This document shows positions 16,315 through 23,692 of a stretch of 64,000 nt of DNA, piece by piece. Source of the DNA: CBDIDH01 sp965277595 (GTDB lineage Bacteria; Planctomycetota; Planctomycetia; Isosphaerales; Isosphaeraceae); contig CBDIDH010000002.1 of assembly GCA_965277595.1 (NCBI GenBank), positions 1,364,001 through 1,428,000 of the forward strand. Reading direction: 5' to 3'. The position numbers were made by a program, and so were the translations under genes. Numbering within the stretch: the first letter of the stretch is position 1; every line of letters begins with the position of its first letter. A model generated the notes under the pieces. The model was not told the origin of the DNA and searched no databases. It saw only the letters and a list, made by a program, of their open reading frames with translations.

Positions 16315-16927
16315 TCGACCCGGGCATCGGCGATCGCCGCAGAGTCATCGGCAAGACATGCTGACCGCCTGGAATCGAGACCGGGGTGATCCTGTTCACC
16401 TTCCAGACCCCCGGGCTCGTCTCGCGGAGGCCGAGCGACCAGGTTGACCGCACCGAGCCGAAGTTCTGGGTACCGAAGGCTCCGTGCAGGCTCCCGCCGC
16501 AAAGAACCTGGAAGTCGGCCCGGCCCCGCCTCGACTGGCCGCCGGCCGTCGCCTCAAGGTGTGAGATCCGCAGAAAATCAAAGTCGGCGTCTCTCACCAG
16601 CCGTTCCGCCAGCGCCCGGGTCGCGAGGCTTGGCATCGACGTGCCTCGGTTCACGTACTGAACATCGGGCGCCAGTCGGTCCAGCATGCTGGCGACGTCG
16701 TGCCCGGCGACGGCCCGAGCGAGTCCGTAGACCGTCTCCTCAACCCGCTCGTTGTCGGTGACCCAGAGCCGTTCAATAACCACGACCGAAACCGCGAGGC
16801 CAAGCGCGACCCCCGCCCAGACGAGGAATTTCCCCTGCTGGGTCAGTTTCAACGCAATCAGGAAAATCCCGGCGAGGATTGCAAGGCCCCCCGCCAGGTA
16901 CGTCGGATCATCCGAGAGGAATTCCAT
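16292..16927 (-). CDS. Membrane-anchored NTF2/SnoaL-like protein
   Basis: A 211-residue protein with two N-terminal membrane helices (YLAGGLAILAGIFLIALKL and FLVWAGVALGLAVSVVVIERLW). A cone-shaped NTF2-like domain follows (about 65-190): VEETVYGLARAVAGHDVASMLDRLAPDVQYV is the usual opening helix pair, and the end strand WSLGLRETSPGVWKVNRI is also typical. Such domains bind small ligands or act as accessory modules. ATG 16927 with AGAGG in front is preferred over the GTG at 16939. Convergent overlap with the lipoprotein gene. Confidence 0.7.
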   Translation of the reverse strand: MEFLSDDPTYLAGGLAILAGIFLIALKLTQQGKFLVWAGVALGLAVSVVVIERLWVTDNERVEETVYGLARAVAGHDVASMLDRLAPDVQYVNRGTSMPSLATRALAERLVRDADFDFLRISHLEATAGGQSRRGRADFQVLCGGSLHGAFGTQNFGSVRSTWSLGLRETSPGVWKVNRITPVSIPGGQHVLPMTLRRSPMPGSISGGPDS

Positions 16928-16959
16928 CTGGCCTCTCACCTCGCCTCGTCATGACCTGG

Positions 16960-16989
16960 CATCGCATCGCATAGCATCGCATCGCATCG
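16960..16989. repeat. CATCG pentamer tandem repeat
   Basis: Six tandem pentamers (CATCG, one reading CATAG) at 16960-16989, upstream of the NTF2-like gene and near a heptamer array. A simple repeat of slippage type. Confidence 0.85.
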
Positions 16990-17042
16990 CCGATTTCGAT
17001 CCACGCTCCTCCTGACTGACTCCCGATGCTCTTCTTTCTCCT

Positions 17043-17091
17043 CCCTTTGCCCTTTGCCCTTTGCCCTTTGCCCTTTGCCCTTTGCCCTTCG
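17043..17091. repeat. CCCTTTG heptamer tandem array
   Basis: Six perfect CCCTTTG heptamers (17043-17084) and one degenerate CCCTTCG, ending seven bases before the stop end of the hydrolase gene on the minus strand. The same heptamer family occurs at about 3731, 40118, 41378, 51078 and 62868. Confidence 0.95.
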
Positions 17092-17097
17092 AACCAA

Positions 17098-18210
17098 TCA
17101 TTTCACCGCGGGCTTCTCCGCCTCCTTGGCCTTGGGCTTGGCGGCGTCTTTTTCCTTGTCAACAGGCCGGGCGTGGCGGATGACCTCGATGTCGGTATAC
17201 ACGACGGGATTCAGGTTGAACCGGGGCTCCCATTCGGCCGTCTTGAGCTTGACGGTGCTTTCGAGAAACCGGCCGATGACCGCGGTAACCCTTGGTTCAA
17301 GCTTCAAGAGCTTGTAACCGTGCAGTGACGACGGAAAGAGTTCGACGCGGTTCTGTCGGACCCGCTCGACCGCGGCGCGGACCTTCTTGATGGCATCGTG
17401 CGAGGGAGTGTCGCGCTCGCCGGCCATGAGCAAGATCGGAACGCGCGGGGCCAGCGCATTCATCAGCGTGGTGAAATTGAGTTCCAGGCCCTTGGGTTGC
17501 GGCGAGATCAGGACAAGGGCGGCGAGATCCGTCACCCGGCCCTCGGTCGAGACCCCCCCGCCGGGGAGATACGCCCAGGCCGCGGCGAGGTTCGCCCCCT
17601 CGCCCAGCGCGACGACCCCAAGCTTGGCCAGGTTCAACTCGCCGCGATTATGCCGGTCGACGAGGAACTGATACTCCGCCTGAAGGTCGTCCACCATCTC
17701 GGCCCACTCGCGGTCGGTGATCGCCCTTCGAGCGTTGGCCCCGTGGCCGCGGAGGTCAAACGAGAGAACGGCGTAGCCGAGGCTTTGAAGATGCTCGGCC
17801 AGGCCAAGCCGCTTGATCTCCTCGATCGGGTCTTCAAAGTCCTTGCTCGACCGCTCTTTCTCATGAACAAGAAGGACCACCGGCGCGTTTGTTTCGAGCC
17901 TCGATGGATAGTACGAAGTCACGAGCGTGGCGTCGTCGAACGTATGGAGCCTGATCCGAAAGTGGTACGTTCCTGTCACGAGCGGCCTGTCGGCCCCCTG
18001 ATCCTTCTGTTTCGCCTGTTCGGCGAGCGGATCACCCTTCTTGACGGCGACGTTGACCTTCGCCTTGCCCCGCGCCCCCTTCGCCGCGGCGGCGGCCTTG
18101 CCCTTGGGCGCCTCATCCTGCGCCAGCGCCGCCACCCCGGCCGCCGCGACCACCAGAGCCGCCGCGACCAGTCCGGCGACCGCCCGACCCGCCTTCCGGT
18201 TCGGAATCAT
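17098..18210 (-). CDS. Exported alpha/beta-hydrolase-fold protein lacking the nucleophile
   Basis: A 370-residue protein with a signal peptide (AVAGLVAAALVVAAAGVAALAQ), a low-complexity Ala/Lys region, then an alpha/beta-hydrolase domain (about 78-330). It shows PVVLLVHEKERSSKDF, AVLSFDLRGHGAN, the elbow LGVVALGEGANLA, ILLMAGERDTPSHD (acid) and SSLHGYKLL (histidine). The elbow normally reads G-x-S-x-G; here it is A-L-G-E-G, so Gly203 stands where the serine should be. The protein may bind rather than hydrolyse. The tail is Lys/Ala/Glu rich. Confidence 0.75.
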   Translation of the reverse strand: MIPNRKAGRAVAGLVAAALVVAAAGVAALAQDEAPKGKAAAAAKGARGKAKVNVAVKKGDPLAEQAKQKDQGADRPLVTGTYHFRIRLHTFDDATLVTSYYPSRLETNAPVVLLVHEKERSSKDFEDPIEEIKRLGLAEHLQSLGYAVLSFDLRGHGANARRAITDREWAEMVDDLQAEYQFLVDRHNRGELNLAKLGVVALGEGANLAAAWAYLPGGGVSTEGRVTDLAALVLISPQPKGLELNFTTLMNALAPRVPILLMAGERDTPSHDAIKKVRAAVERVRQNRVELFPSSLHGYKLLKLEPRVTAVIGRFLESTVKLKTAEWEPRFNLNPVVYTDIEVIRHARPVDKEKDAAKPKAKEAEKPAVK

Positions 18211-18307
18211 GTCCTGACCTCCATGTGTTTCGGAGAGACCCGATTCGGACGGACCACCCCTTCCCTTTCATCCTAAGTCGGGACACCGTCGCGGACAAGT
18301 GTCGTCC

Positions 18308-18434
18308 CCGGAGGAACAGGACGATTGCAAGGTCTGTCTTTTCCATGACCGATAACCAAGGACCGAGGATCAAAAGGGCGGAATTTTTCGGTCATCGGTC
18401 ATCGGTCCTTGGCAATTCTTCTGACCGGAGGAAC
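18308..18434. repeat. Type A palindromic element with 10-bp flanking direct repeats
   Basis: CCGGAGGAAC stands at 18308-18317 and again at 18425-18434. Between them are a left end AGGACGATTGCAAGGTC, GATGACC/GACCGAGG heptamers, then GGTCATCGGTCATCGGTCC and a right end CTTGGCAATTCTTCTGA. The ends are an imperfect inverted repeat of the type A family. The flanking direct repeats look like a target-site duplication. It lies between the hydrolase start and the end of the Uma2 gene. Confidence 0.85.
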
Positions 18435-18462
18435 CCTGGCTTTACCGGTCCTTCCGAAACGC

Positions 18463-19179
18463 TCAGTTTCCGGGTATCTCCCGGTCCGCCGAGAGGGTCG
18501 CGGCAAAGGCCGCGTGTTCGGGAGTCGCCAGGCCGCGGTCGAGCGCGGCGCGGACCCCGGCGCGATCGCCCGCCAGCAGCGCGACCGGGTCAAGCCAGAG
18601 CCCGGGAAAGACCCGCGATCGATAGAGCCCGTCCTCTCCAGGCGCGACGGTCACGAACCGGCCAGCGTCGTCAAGACGATGCCAGAGGATTTCATCGGGG
18701 CTTCCCGCGAGCACGACGTATTCCAGAACCCCTGCCCGCTCATACTCTTCAAACTTCGGCCCGAGATCGGCATACCTCGTCGATCGGGCCACCTCGACAA
18801 TCAGTTCGGGTGGACCGGTGACGTACTTTCCTTCGTTCCGGGTCCGGCCGCCACGGTCGGGCAAGACACGGAGCAAGAGGTCGGGTTGAGGCTCGTTCCG
18901 CCAGCCAAGGATTACCGTCGCGTTGTCAAGCGCCTCGACGCCCGGCGTATTCTCGGCATAGCGATCGAGCCAGACAGCGAGCGAGACAACCGACCGGGCG
19001 TGCTCTGAACCGACGGGACTCGGCATCGAGACAACTCCGTTGACCAACTCCGCGCGACTGCCTGGCGGCATTGCCTCGTAACGTGCGTGAAAAGTGGGCT
19101 GATCGAGTCGCTGGCCCTCGACGAGCGGAAGCAAGTCGATCGCGGGCGTGCGCGGCTGCGGCGATCGGGCGACGCTCAT
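18463..19179 (-). CDS. Uma2-family PD-(D/E)XK protein
   Basis: A 238-residue member of the Uma2 (DUF820) family, which has a restriction-endonuclease-like fold and is greatly expanded in cyanobacteria and planctomycetes; cellular roles are poorly known. The core is visible: FHARYEAMPPGSRAELVNGVV (conserved Glu), EPQPDLLLRV (motif Asp) and PPELIVEVARSTRYADLGPKFEEYERAGVLEYV (Glu-x-Val plus catalytic-region Lys). ATG 19179 has GGAGG seven bases upstream. A second Uma2 gene lies at 26330-27067. Confidence 0.85.
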   Translation of the reverse strand: MSVARSPQPRTPAIDLLPLVEGQRLDQPTFHARYEAMPPGSRAELVNGVVSMPSPVGSEHARSVVSLAVWLDRYAENTPGVEALDNATVILGWRNEPQPDLLLRVLPDRGGRTRNEGKYVTGPPELIVEVARSTRYADLGPKFEEYERAGVLEYVVLAGSPDEILWHRLDDAGRFVTVAPGEDGLYRSRVFPGLWLDPVALLAGDRAGVRAALDRGLATPEHAAFAATLSADREIPGN

Positions 19180-19379
19180 CGCGGAGCCTCCGAAGTACGG
19201 GCGCGTGGCGAAAGGGGTTTTCTCCACATCCCTTCCATCTTCAAAGGATAACGCGGCGACCCCGATTTCGTCAGTCCGAACGGCGAAGAGTCCAGAAGCC
19301 GGTTTTTTCTCGGTCTCATCAACGGAACCGACGAAGGCTCCGCCGTGGACTTATCGGGCCTCGGGGCATCATTTCAAGG

Positions 19380-22300
19380 TCACGAGAGCAGGAATTCCAG
19401 GTCCTCGCGAGAGAGGTTCTGGATCAGTCGGTTGTCGGCATTGAGGATGGCGTCGGCGAGGTCGCGCTTGCGTTGCTGAAGTTCGAGGATCTTCTCCTCG
19501 ACGGTGTCTCGGCAGATCAGGCGATACGCGAAGACGCGCTGGGTCTGGCCGATCCGGTGCGAACGGTCGATCGCCTGGGCCTCGACGGCCGGGTTCCACC
19601 AGGGGTCGAGCAGATAAACATACTCGGCCGCGGTCAGGTTCAGGCCGAGTCCGCCCGCCTTCAGGCTGATCAGGAAGACACCGACGGCCGGGTCGTTCTG
19701 GAACCGGTCCACGCGCTCGGACCGGTTCCGGGTCCGACCGTCGAGGTATTCATAGGTGATCTTGGCTTCATCGAGCCGGTCGCGGACGATCGAGAGGAAG
19801 CTGGTGAACTGCGAGAAGACGAGGATCTTGTGCCCTTCCTCGACGATCTCGGCAATCTGCGGCAAGAGCATGTCGAGCTTGGCGCTGGGATCGACGGTCT
19901 TCGTCGGATCGATCAGGCCGGGGTGACAGGCCGCCTGGCGAAGCCGGAGAAGGGCTTCGAGAACCTCGATTTTCGATCGGTTCAGCTCGGCCGTTTCCTT
20001 GCGGAGGAGGGCCGTTCGGTAGTGAGCGCGAAGTTGCTCGTAAATCTGCCGCTGGGCCGGTTCCATGTCGCAGTGGAGTGTCTGCTCGGTCTTGTCGGGA
20101 AGGTCCTTGACGACCTGAGACTTGGTTCGCCGCAGGATGAACGGCTTGAGCGATCGAGCCAGCAAGGTCCGATCTTCGGATTCAAGCGCTCCGCCGGTCG
20201 TGTGCTTTTTGAAGACAGCCCCAGCGCCGAGCATTCCGGGGTTAAGGAACTCGAAGATCGACCAGAGTTCGCCCAGGTGGTTCTCGATCGGCGTGCCGCT
20301 CATCGCCAGTCGATGATTGCCCTTGAGTAGCCTCGCGGCCTTGGCGGCCTGGCTATCGGCGTTCTTGATCGCCTGGGCCTCGTCGAGAATGACGTAATCG
20401 AAGTTGATCCCGGCCAGTTCGGCGATATCGGTGCGGAGCGTTCCATACGTGGTAACGATCAGGTCGTGGTCGCGGAAGGTCTCGCGAAGGGCGTGGCGGT
20501 TAGGCCCGGTGTAGTCAAGAACGCGAAGCCTCGGGGTGAACCGGGTCGCCTCGGCAATCCAGTTGAAGACGAGCGAGCGCGGAACGACCGCCAGGGTCGG
20601 CCCCTTGGACTGTCTCCGAAACCGCCTGCGCTGGAGGAAGGCGAGTACCTGGACGGTCTTGCCCAGCCCCATGTCGTCGGCGAGGATGCCGCCGAAGCCG
20701 AACTTCTGGAGGTAGTCAAGCCAGCCGAGGCCCTCTTGCTGGTACGGCCTCAACTCGCCATGAAAACCGGGCGGGGCCTCCTGAGGGGCGACCCCTTCGA
20801 ACTTGTGAAGGCCCTTGCGAACCTTCTCAAAGGCCTCGTCGACTCGAACCCCCGGCTGCGCCGCGAGGAGCGAGTCAAGCAGACCCGCCTGGGCGCTGCC
20901 GAACCGGAGGTGGCCGTCTTCCTCGGTTCCGAGGTCGACGAGCATTCCGTACTTCTTGAGCCATTCTTCGGGGAGCATGCCGACCGAGCCGTCGCTGAGG
21001 GTGACGGTTGTCTCTCCGCGTCGTGCCGCGGCGAGGAGGTCGGGCAGGGTGACCGAGGCGCCGCCGTAGTCAACATGGCCGTCAAGCTCGAACCAGTCGA
21101 TTCCAGTCGTGACTGAGAGTTTGAATTCGCCCGCGGGCCGGATCAATTTTCCCTCGGCCTCGACCCGCCAGCCGGCCTGGACCAGCTCGCGGCTGACCTG
21201 GCCGGACCGCTTGACGGGCAGTTCCATCGTCCCGGGTTCGACGCGAGGGTCTTTACTCTCGCGGAAACCCATCTCGAAGAGAAGAATATCGGCGTCGGCC
21301 TCGGCCTTGGTATCGCGCCGGATCGCCAGGCCGTGGTCGGTCGAGACGGCGAGCGGCGTGGTCCGTCCCGCCGGAATCACGGCGCCATCGTAATCAAACT
21401 CCAGTTCGGCGAGCAGGCGATCGGCCGCCGCTCCCCAGTTCTGCCGGGGGGCGCGGAGCGTCAGGCAAGGGCGTGGACGCACATTGATCTCGTCGAACCG
21501 GATCGATTCGATGAGGTCGGACGGACTGACCCGGGCCTCGCCCAGAAGCCTGCCGAGCATGATGTCTTGCTGCGGCTCGGCAAAAACAAGTTCCTTCTCG
21601 TGGCGGAGCCGGACGATCCAGGGCATGACCCCGACCTCATCGAACCGGGCCGCCCGACCGACTCCCAAGACGAGCAGGCCGGGAACCAGGACGATCGGCT
21701 CGGCCAGGTCCATCCGGTCGGCCTTGGGCTCGCCCCGGCGGAGAACTCCGCGCCAGCTCCAGCGTTTGCCACCCAGTTCGGGCCGAAGATCGAGGGCGAA
21801 TCGCCAGGGCGGGCCGTCATCCCAGCGCATTGTCGGCGGGTCGTCCTCGCCGTCGGTCCGCCTCAGTCGAAGCCGGCCGCTCCGGGCGAGGCGTTCGACC
21901 AGACCGACGCGGTCGGCCCGAAGAACGTAGCGGCGGGTGCCGATCGAATCGGTCGGTCCCGGCGGCGGATTCGTTCCGTTCAAAAGGGCCGTGGCCGCCG
22001 CCAGGGGAGACGAGGCCGCCGCCGCCGCCGAGGCCGCCGAGGGCGTCTGCGCCTCTTCCAGCAGAGCGAGCAGGTCGCGGTCATCCGGGTCGTACTTCGC
22101 CTGCGCCGAGCCGGGCGAGTGCCACCAGGGTTTCAGCGGACCCCAGTCGCCGCTCGGCCGGCGCTGGCGGCGAGCCAGATCGATGACGATCTGGTTCTGG
22201 CCAAGCGAGGCAGGCACATCAAGGACGTAAACGAGCAGGCGCTTGGTGCTGCGATTGACAGCCTTCGGGCGGACCTTGCCATCGCTCTTCTCGCGGCCGG

Positions 22301-23123
22301 CGACCCAGGCTTGTCCGGGCCCTCGCGCCTGCCGGTCCTTCGGTCTTCGTCCCGGTCCCTGGTTCTGACCTGGACCCGGACCCGGACCATACCCATATCC
22401 CGAACCCGGACCTGGACCCTGACCCTGTCCGGGGCCATTCCTGGGCGCTCCGGGGCCGGGCCGCTGGCCGGGGCCGTGAGCCGGCCTGACACCGTTGGCG
22501 TGATGGGGACCGGGCCGATGGCCGGGACCGCCAGGACCAGGACCAGGACCAGGACCAGGCCGATGGCCGGGACCGCCAGGACCAGGACCAGGCCGATGGC
22601 CGGGACCGCCAGGACCGGGACCAGGCCGATAGCCAGGGCCAGGACGCTGACCGCCGGGACCGTGGGGACGCTGGCCGCCGTTCTCGGGCATCTCGGTGGG
22701 ACGGCGTGGCGGATCGCTCACGAGCATCAGCGGACGGGCCGGGGCCGACGCGAGCAGATTCCGCGCGTCGGCCATCAAGACCGTGGCCCAGAGGTGTTTA
22801 CAGGGGTCGCCGGTCGGGGTGAAGTACGGGCAGCTACACATGACGTGGAGCTTCCCACCGCGGAGCCGGAGGCGGACCCGGTACTTGGCCGTTCCGCGCA
22901 CCCGGGCCACGACCTCGCCGGCCGTCGCGCCGGTGATCACCACACGACCCTTGGCAAAGTACGACTGGCCCCGCGAGCGGACCGCGTCGTTGAAATCTCG
23001 GGAGACTTTCTGGGCGATCCCCATCATCCCTTCCCAAACCCGCTGGCTGAAAGAGGCCCGGGCTTGTTCCCGGAGGCCCGACCTTACCGACCGACTGACA
23101 CAAGACACGACCGAAGCCACCAC
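19380..23123 (-). CDS. SWIM zinc-finger SNF2-family ATPase
   Basis: A 1247-residue Swi2/Snf2-type DNA translocase. The N-terminus carries a SWIM zinc finger (CSCPYFTPTGDPCKHLW, about 96-112). A Gly/Pro/His-rich linker (about 150-275) and a bacterial SNF2-associated region follow. The ATPase half has motif I DDMGLGKTVQ, motif II DEAQAIKN, motif III SGTPIENHLGELWSI, and the C-terminal lobe LKAGGLGLNLTAAEYVYLLDPWWNPAVEAQAIDRSHRIGQ. It probably remodels protein-DNA complexes or assists transcription or repair. The start is uncertain: GTG 23123 gives the longest form, while ATG 23027/23024, right after GGGAAGGG, begins nearer the conserved part. Confidence 0.92.
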   Translation of the reverse strand: MVASVVSCVSRSVRSGLREQARASFSQRVWEGMMGIAQKVSRDFNDAVRSRGQSYFAKGRVVITGATAGEVVARVRGTAKYRVRLRLRGGKLHVMCSCPYFTPTGDPCKHLWATVLMADARNLLASAPARPLMLVSDPPRRPTEMPENGGQRPHGPGGQRPGPGYRPGPGPGGPGHRPGPGPGGPGHRPGPGPGPGPGGPGHRPGPHHANGVRPAHGPGQRPGPGAPRNGPGQGQGPGPGSGYGYGPGPGPGQNQGPGRRPKDRQARGPGQAWVAGREKSDGKVRPKAVNRSTKRLLVYVLDVPASLGQNQIVIDLARRQRRPSGDWGPLKPWWHSPGSAQAKYDPDDRDLLALLEEAQTPSAASAAAAASSPLAAATALLNGTNPPPGPTDSIGTRRYVLRADRVGLVERLARSGRLRLRRTDGEDDPPTMRWDDGPPWRFALDLRPELGGKRWSWRGVLRRGEPKADRMDLAEPIVLVPGLLVLGVGRAARFDEVGVMPWIVRLRHEKELVFAEPQQDIMLGRLLGEARVSPSDLIESIRFDEINVRPRPCLTLRAPRQNWGAAADRLLAELEFDYDGAVIPAGRTTPLAVSTDHGLAIRRDTKAEADADILLFEMGFRESKDPRVEPGTMELPVKRSGQVSRELVQAGWRVEAEGKLIRPAGEFKLSVTTGIDWFELDGHVDYGGASVTLPDLLAAARRGETTVTLSDGSVGMLPEEWLKKYGMLVDLGTEEDGHLRFGSAQAGLLDSLLAAQPGVRVDEAFEKVRKGLHKFEGVAPQEAPPGFHGELRPYQQEGLGWLDYLQKFGFGGILADDMGLGKTVQVLAFLQRRRFRRQSKGPTLAVVPRSLVFNWIAEATRFTPRLRVLDYTGPNRHALRETFRDHDLIVTTYGTLRTDIAELAGINFDYVILDEAQAIKNADSQAAKAARLLKGNHRLAMSGTPIENHLGELWSIFEFLNPGMLGAGAVFKKHTTGGALESEDRTLLARSLKPFILRRTKSQVVKDLPDKTEQTLHCDMEPAQRQIYEQLRAHYRTALLRKETAELNRSKIEVLEALLRLRQAACHPGLIDPTKTVDPSAKLDMLLPQIAEIVEEGHKILVFSQFTSFLSIVRDRLDEAKITYEYLDGRTRNRSERVDRFQNDPAVGVFLISLKAGGLGLNLTAAEYVYLLDPWWNPAVEAQAIDRSHRIGQTQRVFAYRLICRDTVEEKILELQQRKRDLADAILNADNRLIQNLSREDLEFLLS
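22500..22640. repeat. In-gene imperfect tandem repeat coding a Gly-Pro-His linker
   Basis: Direct repeats of a 30-40 base unit (CGATGGCCGGGACCGCC followed by AGGACC hexamers) occur three to four times inside the SNF2 gene. They encode GPGPGGPGHRPGPGPG. Hexamer number differs between copies, indicating slippage-prone expansion of a flexible linker. Confidence 0.8.
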
Positions 23124-23198
23124 GTCAGACGCTTCCGCGGCTTGCCTCGCCGCGCGGCGTCGGAACGTTCAACATTGATCCGACGCAAAACTCTGGCT

Positions 23199-23486
23199 TT
23201 ACCGTTGCAGTCCTTGTTCCAGGTCGCGGCAAAGCTTACGAAAAGAAGGCGAACGCCCCCGGCAACGCTCCAGATCCATCGCGTGAGTCATGGCGGGCTG
23301 ATCCCGGGTCGGGCTATCTTTGGCCTTGCTTTCTCTGACCCGGAACCGATGCTCAACCCAGGCTTTCTTGTGCCGTGCCTCCTCGGGCACTTCCACGGAA
23401 TCCGTGATGGCGGTCAGATCCAGAAAACCCGCGAGTGACTCCGCCGCCGCGACGAACCAGGTCTCATATTCCAGATTGGCCAGCAC
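23199..23486 (-). pseudogene. Remnant of a DUF4276-type protein (C-terminal part)
   Basis: A 95-codon frame reads YETWFVAAAESLAGFLDL, then HKKAWVEHRF, DSPTRDQPAMTHAMDLERCRGRSPSFRKLCRDLE. This order resembles the C-terminal half of DUF4276 proteins (a TOPRIM-like family often next to AAA ATPases): WF..A..SL, then a tRDQ.A.T..mDL block and a final SF.K..R.LE. The N-terminal Toprim part is missing and the middle looks shortened. The sequence from 23487 to 23692 has no gene. A degenerate relic is the best reading. Confidence 0.45.
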
Positions 23487-23692
23487 ACACGATACCGCAA
23501 ATCGACTGTCAACACCGCGAGTTCAGACAAATCGCTTCCGACCTACCAGAATCGTCAACGGCCCGAGTTCGATATCGCAAAAAGGCGGGGTGCCGAGGTA
23601 CTCATTGGGCGGATCACCGTCCCGGCGTGGCCTCGGGTTGAAGAGGACCAACGCCTCTGGCTAGAAGCTTCACTCAGATAAAAGAATGGCCG

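Noticed and set aside
17043..17091. CCCTTTG array considered as a CRISPR-like or promoter repeat
   Set aside because: Units are directly adjacent with a 7-base period and no spacers, so it is a simple tandem array.
21333..23438. 701-codon open frame on the plus strand opposite the SNF2 gene
   Set aside because: Composition is that of an antisense shadow; the minus strand carries clear SWIM and SNF2 motifs.
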